From positions 12,477,549 to 12,541,548 of the forward strand of contig NC_062990.1 in the NCBI RefSeq assembly GCF_023078275.1: a DNA stretch of 64,000 bases, read 5' to 3'. The notes under the pieces are model-generated. The model had not been told where the DNA came from. It ran no database searches and worked only from the letters and a program-made list of their open reading frames with translations. Shown piece after piece: positions 9,617 to 21,000 of this stretch. The DNA is from Leguminivora glycinivorella. Taxonomy: Eukaryota > Arthropoda > Insecta > Lepidoptera > Tortricidae. Position numbers and translations under genes: made by a program. Every line of letters starts with the position of its first letter. Within the stretch, counting starts at the first letter, position 1.

Positions 9617-10362
9617 ATAGCAAATTTAGGAATAATCTATGTATAATAAATAGCCAATATTGCCATACCCTACCGGGGTGCCATGCGACCTCCTTCGTAT
9701 GGACCATGGTTTGCAATAAATGATATTGATGATTGATTGATTGATGATAAATAAAAGAGAGAGCGAGCGATTTGTAGCTCATCGCTCGGCGACGAACTAT
9801 AACTCGCCCACAGAATTACAGTTAAACCAGAATGAGTAGTTAGGTCAAAAAGTGTGTCCACATGAGAGGTCATTGTTTGGGCTGGTGTCCCTCTCGCACT
9901 TACTGACAATGTCAACATTATTCAGTGACGTCATCACTGTCATACATTGGGGATACCACTCAATTTTCAAAGTTACTACCAAATCTACTAATACCCATTT
10001 GAACATATTTTTTAATTATACAAATCTTTGATTTATTGGCATCAAAATAATTACATTATAATTATTTTCCAATTCTTTGAAATATATCGAAAGCCTAGTT
10101 TGAATATAACACTAAAATAATATAAGAAATTATAAAGTCAGGTAATATACAGATAAAAATACTACTACTATTGTAACCTCTTTAACACTGGCCACACGTG
10201 CGAGAGGGACACCAGCCCAAAAACAATGCCCTCTCATGTGGACCGTTTTCGCTAGTCTGATACGATCACCTTTCTATCTCAGTGATAAGGTTCAATTTAG
10301 TATGGCAAGAAATGTGATTCCAAAATCTAGTTTAATAATTCTAAATCTATGAACTCGCCCGC
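9617..10362. repeat. Intergenic with an inverted pair
   Basis: The 43-base block gtccacatgagaggtcattg... at about 9855-9899 is found inverted at about 10199-10245 (ccctctcatgtggac), about 300 bp apart. This suggests a MITE of about 400 bp with its ends at these blocks. Nothing else is supported here. Confidence 0.5.
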
Positions 10363-10673
10363 GCTATTATCGAGTCTCTTTTATTTACACGGGAGAGACT
10401 ACCTTTTGTTCGTTTTTATAGCCGATAGCTCATAGCTACTCGCTCTTGGCGGGAGCAGTGCCTTAGGCACTGGTCCCACCGCGAGCTAGTAAACTATGAG
10501 CTATCGGCTATAAAACGAACAAAAGATAGTCGCTCCCGTGCAAATAAAAGAGACACGGCGATGTTTATAGTTACTCGCCCAGCGGTGAGCTATCAATATC
10601 GCCGTGTGTCTTTTATTCGCACGGGAGTGCTTATCTTTTGTTCGTTTTTATAGCCGATAGCTCATAGCTTACT
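10363..10673. repeat. Multi-arm palindrome
   Basis: The block cttttgttcgtttttatagccg...ctcatag occurs three times in alternating orientation (about 10396-10438, 10492-10532, 10636-10668). A separate short palindrome (acacggcgat ... atcgccgtgt) lies between the second and third. Single strands could fold into several adjacent hairpins. It is a compound foldback, class unknown. Confidence 0.7.
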
Positions 10674-12016
10674 AGCTGGCAAGTGACAATCTATGTAATT
10701 GAATTTTGTGAACGTCACAAAGCGACTTAAAATAATTCTTGACACAGTATAGTTTTGTGCAAGTATTCGAGTTTTCGCCATTTCAATATAATCGCTTTTT
10801 GGAAGACAACCAATGTGTCTTTCCATCAGAAATGTGCTAACTTGAACTTTCTTTTCAATATAAGAATTCTTAAAGTAAAATGCAATCAAAATAACATGCT
10901 ACACACTGAACAATAAGTTTAACATTTTATTATGAAATAATCTCATACATTTTCATACATATTGGTTTAGATAATGGAATCAAATCAGTAATAGAAGTAT
11001 ACCTCATGCTTTTAGATATTATAATAAAATTATGGCAGTCAAAAAATGTGACACTGCTAGGTAAAAGGTACTATATTGTATGTAAGGTGCCTTAGGGCAA
11101 CAACGAACAGTGTACCATAACTGTGATTTTATTTAGAGACGACATAAATTACGATAGACATCTTATTAAATAAAATGTACTTTAAATCAACAACCTTATA
11201 TCGACGTAAAACATAAATAGGTATGCTATGTATTATGATTTTTAATACCTTTACAGAATCTATGAAATCTATCATAAGATGCATAAGCCAGTTACTAAAA
11301 TACTTAATTATTCGAACAAAAATTTCCTAAACTGGGCTCTAGGATAATAAAAGCTGAAAATAGACTGTAAGGCACCCATTATTTTACGTCGCACTATACT
11401 GGATCGTCGTCAATTAAACGCCTGCCTTAAGGTGCCTTTGTCCGTGGAACGTCACATTTAAATCGTTTCGTAAATCTGACCTCCTCTGATCCACATTATT
11501 TCATTCGGATCTAAAACGATTTTGCAAAATTGAAAGTCATTCAGCCAGTGACAGTGCCATCGATACAAAATATACCTCACAAGATTGACTTACTAGAATA
11601 TTTTTAATATGTACTTAGGTACATTCTCTGTGCATTAAGTTCTCTGTTCTTATACGATTTTTGCTACATAGCGGATAAACCATGCAATCTGCTACACTCT
11701 TAAAGCTCGGCCAAACATCCACGCTTTGAGAGCGTAGGCGGAGCGTTAGCGGTGCGCCGGACGAACGCGGGAACTAACGAGCGCGGATTGCGCCGCTAAC
11801 GCTACGGTATCAAAACGCTTTATGTGTGGCGGAGGCTTTAATGTGCTTGCAATAAATGCGTCCAAATATTTAAAATCCGAATGGCGACCGAACTACATTA
11901 TAAAAAGTTTTCCTGTCTAGTCAATATATGACCGTATTATATTACTGTTTAGTTACAGGCACCTACTTCATTAACATTACGTTGAAAAATTAAAAAATCT
12001 AATATACTTCTTAGGT
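10674..12016 (-). other. Downstream flank / 3' UTR of pICln
   Basis: No exon is found. The pICln stop codon lies just right of this stretch, so part of it is the 3' UTR on the - strand. Several TTTATT strings (AATAAA on the - strand) occur and I cannot choose between them. A MITE with ends taaagctcggccaaacatcc / ggcggaggcttta occupies 11696-11839 (copy 2 of the 7652 family). Confidence 0.4.
11696..11839. mobile_element. MITE with taaagc ends, copy 2
   Basis: Shares end sequences and a GC-rich core (gaactaacgagcgcggattg) with 7652-7834. It lies in the probable 3' UTR or 3' flank of pICln. Confidence 0.65.
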
Positions 12017-15000
12017 TCACTCGTCTGCTATTTCATCTTCAGCTTCTGAAATAAATAAAAACACATTTTTAAGCCATTTTATTTTTGAAAATTATTTTTA
12101 TTTAGAAATAAAAAATGTTAGAAACTGTAATTTTAGAACAAAACGGGACTTAATCGCGTAAACACTTACATTTATATTTGGCCCGATGTTTCGAACATCA
12201 CATTAGACGGGGAGTCTACCCGTGACCATGAACATAATGTGATGTTCGAAACATCGGGTCAAATATAAATGTAAGTGTTTACGCGATTAAGTCCCGTTTT
12301 GTTCTAAAATTATGAGTGCAAATCGTGCTAGTCTAAATCAATATATGTTAAAAACTGTATCATCTATTGGATGTTAACGTGTAGAGCACTGGTACTTTTT
12401 ACCATAGGGTTGGCACTATTGGCGTCCACTTCTGTGCGCAGATACAGATAACAAGATTAGGTACATATACAACATGTTTCCGGTATCACTCAAAACCTCA
12501 GACACCCCAACTGATTTTTATTTTTTTAAACTTATCTAGAGTATTCATCTTTTAATCCGATGTTTCCTTTTTTTTTTAATTGAATTTTTAATTTTCTGTA
12601 CAGCTCTACTCGACTTTTAACTCTACACTCAATAAAATAATTACCAACTACCATCATAAACCTTAAAACTATTTACTATTGTACGTTACTGCAACGACAT
12701 AAGGTTTACCAATAGATAGCTATGATGTCATTGTAAAACACTTTACAGCTTTGTCACAGTAAACTTCAAATTAGACAGGTAATCACAGTAAGCTAATTTA
12801 AACCCAACATTCAAAATGACAAGGTTGTAATTAGGTACGAGTTCCATTTGTTATGACTTATGATAAACATTAAGATTAAACTGACAAACAACGTCAAACT
12901 CGTAGCGGAAAAAATAATCGTCCAAGTAACCAGCCATTATTAATACCCCTAAATACTGAAAAAGGTATACAACCTCTAACAATGCGATATACACAATGTT
13001 GTATTACGAATACAATAGAATGGGCACGTAAAAAATAACTAATAATACAAATAAAAAATAAAAATTACCCCCATCAAGATATAGCTCAATCGATTCTACT
13101 CTCGATTCTGAACAAACTGTTTTCAGGTTTTTAGTGTTAAGTGAAACACGGTGTAGACGGTCAACCAAATGTTGGGATTAAAAAAAGGCGCCAAATTTTG
13201 AAAAATGTAAAGCTCGTCGGCCAATCCATACTTAATATTATAAATGGGAAAGTGTGTGTATGTTTATTTGTACGTCTTTCACGGCAAAACGGAGCGACGA
13301 ATTGTCGTGATTTTGGAAGTACAGATAGTTGAAGAGATGGAGAGTGACATAGGCTACTTTTTGTCTCTTTCTAACCCCCCACTTCCCTAACATGGGGGTG
13401 GAAGTGAAATTTTCGAATTTAATGCGAGCGAACCCGCGGGCAAAGCTAGTTATTAACTGATAGTTGCCTGTATCCAACAATTCTTTCTTAAGATGTGTTC
13501 TTTAAATTTGTTAAGTAGTTGTCTTTATAAAACGCGTGCCTTCCTATGAGCCTTAAAAATTGATTGAAAATGTAAGTGAAGGTTTATTTTCCATAAATAT
13601 TTTTTTCAGTACAGATGGTGTTTTTTTACGCACTAGTGCGAGAAGTGGTTCATTATATGTCAGGTCGAAACTTCGGAGGTCTTCGGAGGTTCGGAGGTTC
13701 GGAGGATTCGTAACTCGTGTCGATTTAAAACACTCCCTTCGGTCGTGTTTTAATTTATCCCCACTCGTTTCGAACTTCCTTTTTTTCGCACTTGTATCGA
13801 AATGTACTATTTCAGTACAGATGGTGTTTTTTTACGCACTAGTGCGAGAAGTGGCTCATTATATAACAGGTCGAAACTTCGGAAGCTCATCTGTACTGAA
13901 AAACGTCGTACGATACACGTGCGAAAAGGAAATTTACTTTTCTACGCACACACATTTTACTTTTCTACGCACTTGTATCGTAATGTACTATTAAAGATTT
14001 GTTTGACCATCAATAATATGCATTCTGTTCTATGGTTCTCTTACCATCTGCATGTGTTCCATTGGCGTGCTCTAAACGCAAAGTTCGAAGGCGCGCAGCG
14101 GCGTCCTCTGGCGTCGCGTTGCTTTCTTCCGCGTCTTCGAATTCCTCGTCTCCTGAAAAGAATGGTATATATCGTCACTACTATTAAAAAAACTTGTATC
14201 TTCGTCTGTCGATGAAAAGAAAATTGTAGTAAGTATGTATGGAATGCATATAGACTTACTGCGTTTTAACTTTGAGGAACAGCGTGAGATACGAGATTTT
14301 TTAAAAGTAGTGACGATATCTCATTTATAGGCTACTTGACCCTTTTTAAAAGTCTGTCTTATATGATTAAGTACTGTCCAATTAACCGAAATAAAATATT
14401 ACTCAAGCTAACAACATGGGCCAAATTGTCAAAACAGAGGTTCAAAAGTCTGAAGCTTGTGTCGAGAGATGGCAGTCTATGCACTGTGATTACACATTTT
14501 ACTTTGACAGTAACTCTCTATAATACTTGATCCTCTTTGTACAGTACAACAGTACAAAGCATTTATTCATGATAAACAGACATAAAAAAATACAAACAAA
14601 TGGTTATAAAAATACAGTATAGATATTGTTTACCACGAAATGGTCCCGCCTCAGCATATTGCTAACCATAAGGTCAGCGCTGATCTTCCGGCGAGACCAT
14701 TTGTGGGCCACGGACGCAAACGTATCCTGAACGCGTCCATTGTCTATAGCTATACCTTCATCAAACTCTTCTCCATCCATGTAAGGGTCCTCATCTAGGT
14801 CATCCTCGGGGTCTGGGTGTAGGGTCTGTCCCTGAATCATGGCCTGGTACATTGGCTGGAGGTCTGACTCGTTTTGCGGGACAAACCTGCAAAATTAGAG
14901 AGTTAGATTACTTTAAAATGAAATAAATTAATAACTGCTCCTTAAATTATATATAACAGGCCTTTGCATCTATAACAGATGATTCAAGCAGCATCCTTGT

Positions 15001-18000
15001 GACACTTACGGTGGCTGTATAGCCCAATTCGAGAGAGGATCCCACACGGCAGGTGTATGCTCCCCCAGATGGGCGGGGGTTAGAGGCTCCTTAAATTAGT
15101 TGTGTTTATCATGAACAATTTATTCTTGTGTAGACATTAAATTAATGCATGCGACATTTCAAACACAATGCATATTATTAAATGACTAAATGACTATGAC
15201 TATGACCAGGCCTGTCCCACTCGCGCGTGTAGGCATCGAGTGTGCACGGGAAAACTTTGTCGATTGCTATAAAGCCACTTTGTCAGTTTATTCATATAAA
15301 GATACAAGTAAATCTCGCCTTAATGGCGACAAAGTGGGACGTTTTACTAAACACACTCACATATCATAAGGATTTGTACTCACAGCAGATTTGTGGAGGG
15401 TGGGTCGTCAGCATCAAACTCATCATCATCATCCTCCTCGTTGGCGTCACCAGCCGCCTGGTTTAGCTCTGGAAGCCTGGGAAATTCGAAATGGATAAAT
15501 AAAAATAAATAAATAAATATTCGGGACACCTTACACAGATCAACTTAGTCCCAAACTAAGCAAAGCTTGTACTATGGTTGCTAAGCGACGATATACATAC
15601 TTAAATAGAGAAATACATACTTATACATTTTTATATTAAAGGAAAAAATGGAAAAATTTACGCTTCCGGCGGGACTTGAACCCGCATCATTTGCAATCCG
15701 TGCAAGGCTCTTAACCAATTAAGCTACGGAAGCCACGCCGGACATCGCAAATCTTTCCTTTCCTTATGCCTTTCCTAGCGCCATACCGACAGACTATTAC
15801 ATCTTGTAACGGCACTGTTACTGGTGAATTCTCAATATAACTTGAGACTCCAGTGCCGTTACAAGATGTAATAGTCTGTCGGTAGATGGCGCATCTAAGA
15901 CGTGTGTAGACATGGAAAGATTTGCGATCTGGCTTCCGTAAATTGGTTAAGGCACTTGCAAATGAGTCAAGTCCCGCCGGAAGCGTAAATTTTTCCATTT
16001 TTTCCTTTAATATAAAAATGTTTAGAATCGTTAGCAGACGTTTCTGCTTGTTAAAAATAAAATTTACATACTTATATACATAGAAAACATCCATGACTCA
16101 GGAACAAATATCTGTGCTCATCACACAAATAAATGCCTTTACCGGGATTCGAACCCAGGACCGCGGCTTAGCAGACAGGGTCACTACCGACTGAGCCAGA
16201 CCGGTCGTCAAACAAATATCAAATATCATCTAGTCACATCACAGGATGTGGCCTATGATGGAGTGAACTCGCCCAGAAGATGCCTGTCCACTTTGATTTG
16301 AAGGTTGCCAGGTTACATCATGCATGTTTTGTGTGTATGTTAATACAGTTTAGAGATGGGCCGAATATTCGGTAAATATTCGGTATTCGGCATATTTGGC
16401 AAGATTTTCAATGTTCGTATTCGGCCGAATAGTTCGGTTACATTGCCGAATATTTACCGAATAAACAAAGTAAATAAATATCGTAAGTTGAGTCGTTTTT
16501 CATTGCATAATAACATCCTATTTCAGCATTCTGAGGAACCGCCAAAAGGAGATAAAATGCGTTAAAATATAAGTACCTACAATAATTATGTTAAAAAGTA
16601 AAAATTACGTAGCTTAAGAAACAAAAACCAAAATTTTCTTATGCACTAAATTACAGGAACATTAAGAGCCTGTACCCATTGCCAATCATTGAAAAGCTTT
16701 TAACTCTAAGCCAGGATTTAAAATATGGCAGAACCGAATATTCGGCCGAATGTTCGGTTCGGTAACAGCTGAACCGAATGTTCGGCCGAATATTCGTATT
16801 CGGCAAAGTCCGTATTCGGCCCATCTCTAATACAGTTACTTTAGTACTGTAAAAATTAAAAAAAAATGGCTCAAGACAGAAAGGCGTGGAAGGATCTTGT
16901 GGAGGCCCTATGCACCTATAGGGTGCACCCTAGGACAATCAACAACAACAACTGTTATGAATGTGTTTCATGTCATGTGTGTGGAGTTGTTGCCCCATGT
17001 AACATATGAGACTCAGCGTTACCCAACACGGGCATTTGTTGCTTACAGGGTAGGTAGCACCATCCTCTGTATCATATTCCATGTGTATTTTTTGAAATAA
17101 ACAATTTTGATTTTATTTGATTTTTTGAGACTGAGGGCAGGGCTCGGATATGAGGGCAGGGCTCGGATACCGGTTAAATATTCAAACCGTTATCATGTAC
17201 TTGCGGACAAACCTATAAATTTCGTTTTCGCTCGAAAAACCGCTATTTTTAAACCGGTTTTTAGGAGAACTCTTTCATAAAGGTTTCGTTCGATTAACCG
17301 GTTTAGAACAAAATAAACCAGTTTATTGTGCAGCATAATAGGTAATACTGTTCTAACCAAACAAAAAGCTCGCTGCGTGAACGTAGATGTTTAGGTGCGT
17401 CTCGCCGCTCGTTGAATAAACCGGTTTACTTCGGTTAAAATAAAATTCTCATAATGTTCGCGTTCTTTAAAAAGTTCGGAGTAAAATCGAAATAAAACGA
17501 AAAATAAACTGGTTCCGAGCCTTGACTGAGGGATTGGAATTAAAACATATTTTTACTTCTATATTATGTGGTAAAATACCTTTGTTCCTCAGTTCCGAGT
17601 TGTATATGGTTAACGTACCTCAGTTCATGTCCGAGCACCACAAATAGTGCGGGCACGGGTTCCCGCTGTATGGCATGTAGCGATATGTTGGGGTAGAGCA
17701 GAGAGATGGTGGCTGACGCTCCGCCGTTGGCGCCCACGCCACCGCCCCACACTACATTACTAGGAGAAAACATTTAAATTAATAATTGCGACAATTTAAA
17801 TTAATAAATGCGACAAGAACTGGCAACCCAGGCCGTGTAAACAAACAAAGAAAGAGCTCGTCGCTATTTTAAATCGTAAAAAATAAAACAAGTGTCGAAA
17901 ACAAGTGCCGAACAACTAAAACTTTAGAAGATAACCTAACAATTGGAAAGTCACCACAATTACACTGATTTGTGCACACTTACTTGGAAATTAACATGGG

Positions 18001-21000
18001 TAAGATACACATTTTTTACCGTTACAGTTTAAATATACGCCACTACCACTAATATTCCAATATTAACACCCAAATGAACGGTATTTATCACGAACCTCGA
18101 CGTGACGACACAGCTGAAGATTTAAAACTTCAAAGTGACAGTTGACAGCTGACGCCCGAAACCAAGGGAGCGTTCGGAAACCACATATAATTAGAAATTG
18201 TTGTTCTTGTCTCAACTCGATATAAGGTGATATCATTAATTAAGAAAATCGATAAACATGTCTTTTGTGGTGGATAATGTTACTAAAAGAAAGAAAAACA
18301 ATCAGTCATTGGATACGAAAGAAGAAAGCGATCTTTCATCAGAGTTAAGTGATTCCAGTAGAGGCCAAAGTTTACCAGACCTATCGACTTTTGTACCTAC
18401 GGCAGAATATTTTATGGACATGAAGCAGGAAATAAATGACTTGAAAATTCAATTAGCAGCAGCGCATACTGAAGTGGAATCATTGTCGGTCGAAATTAGA
18501 GACCTCAATAAGCAATTGACTGACCAAAAAACAATTATTGAAACTTTAAAAAAAATGTGTTCTGACCCAGAAACTGTTAAACATCGAGCAAGAAAGGGCA
18601 ATCCTAAGCGACTACAGCTGTCTCATATCACCAGTACGCCTGCAAACTCATTCGATAACTCAAATCTAGGAATAGACTTACAAACAAATATGCAACAAAG
18701 CGAACATAACAACCATGCAACAAAGCTTAAAAATTCATAATCTTAAAAAAAACTTGAAATCATAAACAACAAGACATGCAGATCTGTCATGTAATTGCAT
18801 ACAATTTTTTTTTAAGATTATGAATTTTTAAGACTGTCTGGGGGGAGCCTAACACAAAGTGAAGTACAGCCACAGACAAGCGAAAAGGAACCGCTTTCAG
18901 GGGTACCATCGAATATAGACATGGAAAGAGAGAGTATTCGAAAAGACTTAAAAGGGGAGCAAAAAGAACCAATACCAATATGTACGAATAAAGTCAGCGA
19001 CCAAACACAATTGAAATTAGGAAATAGTCAACAAGACACAAATAATATGTACATCCTCGGAGGACAGCAATGCAAAGGACTAGCTTCTATCCTGATTAAA
19101 TTAAGGGAGAATACCAAATTCGAAAATTATAACATATACTCGTTCTTAAAACCAGGAGCATCTAGCCAGGACATCTTAAGGTCTCATTCGTCACTTCTGG
19201 ACAATACTACGAGCAACGACAAAATAATTGTTTGCGTTGGGGAAGAAGACTCCAATCCATCGACGGTATTTATTGAACTCAGTTCTTTCCTAAAGAAACA
19301 TTGTGAATCCACTGTAATTATTCTAGGTATAAGATTCAATCCTCACTTAAATGAAAATATGCTAAATAATATGTTAAGATTTATTTGTACTCAATTCAAA
19401 AATTGTTTGTATGTACCAATGTTAGCAAATGGAATCAACGGTAAAAATGATTTAGTCACCATGGCTCGCAAAATCAATATGTGTATTGATAGTTTATACT
19501 ACGATAAAAAATACCTCACGTTTAAAAGTAGACATGCTCTAATTAATAGTGTGGAGAAGACATACAAAAGGGGTACAATTCCATACTTCTTTAATAAAAT
19601 TAATGAAAATAAGCGTAATCACAAGATCAAGCCTGAATTACAGAGTAACTTAAATCATCAAAAACTTGCAAATGAGACACATCCCGTTACATGCGAATCA
19701 CCTATAGAAAATGAAAGTAATAATTTAGACGAGACATCAGAAAAGAGTTGTAAGTTTTTTCGTTCCTAAACAAAACAATAGCCTGATAGTCCTTCACCAA
19801 AACCTTGCAGGAATACTAAGTAAACGGGACATATTACAAATTGTTTTAGACGACTTTTCAAAAAAAAAATAAAGATGTGGACGTTCTGTGTATAAGTGAA
19901 ACGTTTATCAAGGCCGGTGAGGAGAAAAATATTAATCTCGATAACTATCAATGTGCTGATTGGTTTAGTAGAAAGACGCAGAAAAGAGGGGGCGTATGCA
20001 TATTCTGCAAAGAAGGTATAGATTTCGAACGCTTGTCCTTTTTAAAGGATTTCCAACTAGATTTTAACTTTGAATGTTGTGGAATAGAAGTAAAAAAATA
20101 CAATTGCCTAATAATCTGTATATATAGGATTCCTAGTTCACCTCCTAACATATTTCTATCACAACTAGAAAATCTTCTTACTAAGCTAAGAAATAAAACT
20201 AAGAAGAAGGTCATCATAACAGGGGACTTTAATATTAATATTCTTAAAGAATCTAAACATTCAATAGAATACCATAGAATACTCCAGAACTACAACTACT
20301 ACATTCATATAAATAAACCTACCAGAGCAAATGCATGTTTAGACCAAATTATAAGCAATGTACACGAAGCCACGGGGGAGCTTCATGCTTTAGAGTTATC
20401 AGATCACAACACCGGTCAGTTGCTAAGGCTTCCTGTATATCCAAAAGAAAATAGTAATTCGCTTAAATACGTTAACAGACGCGATTTTAGCAAAGAAAAC
20501 GTTAAGAAATTTTATGACTGCCTTTGTAATTTAAGCTGGCACGAAGCGTTCACAGAGGTTGACTTTAATGCTGCTTTCAATAAGTTTCATGAAGATTTGT
20601 CCCTCTTCTTCAATCTATGTTTCCCGTTTAGAAAAATTAAAATAAACAAGAAAGGTTCAAATCTAACATGGATAACCAAAGGAGTTAAAAAATCCACTGA
20701 CACAAAGCGGCTACTTAGGTATAAGTACTATACGTGCAAAAACAGTACAAACAAACATAATTATCGGAACTATTCAAAGATTTTAAAAAAGTGCATTCAA
20801 TATTCCCAGAAACTAACAAACTCGAGATACATACGATCAGCCAAAAACATCTGTAAAGCAACATGGAGCATAATTAAAAAAAGTACTGGACAAAACTGTG
20901 CAGAACGAAATACCGTAGAGAAAATCAAATTTGATAATACTATAGTTACAAATCCGGAAGAAATTGTTGAAATATTCAATAACACATTTGTCAACATAAC

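Noticed and set aside
13560..14215. 144- and 137-codon frames on the + strand
   Set aside because: They consist of the duplicated cagtacagatggtg repeat, and the second overlaps a pICln exon in antisense.
14604..14755. Extension of the pICln exon past its donor (frame continues to 14604)
   Set aside because: The donor G|GTATAGC at 14756/14755 joins in phase to 14152 and keeps the acidic tail; the extension has no pICln similarity.
15663..15734. A tRNA gene on the - strand
   Set aside because: Acceptor, D and T arms pair, but the anticodon arm cannot form a normal 5-bp stem with a 7-base loop, and the sequence is one arm of a foldback retroposon with a second, damaged copy opposite. Treated as a tRNA-derived head.
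17969..17985. A mini first exon for pICln (atgttaatttccaa then gtaagt)
   Set aside because: It would join in phase to exon 2 but omit the N-terminal strand of the PH-like domain; the full exon at 34288-34409 provides it with a better start context.
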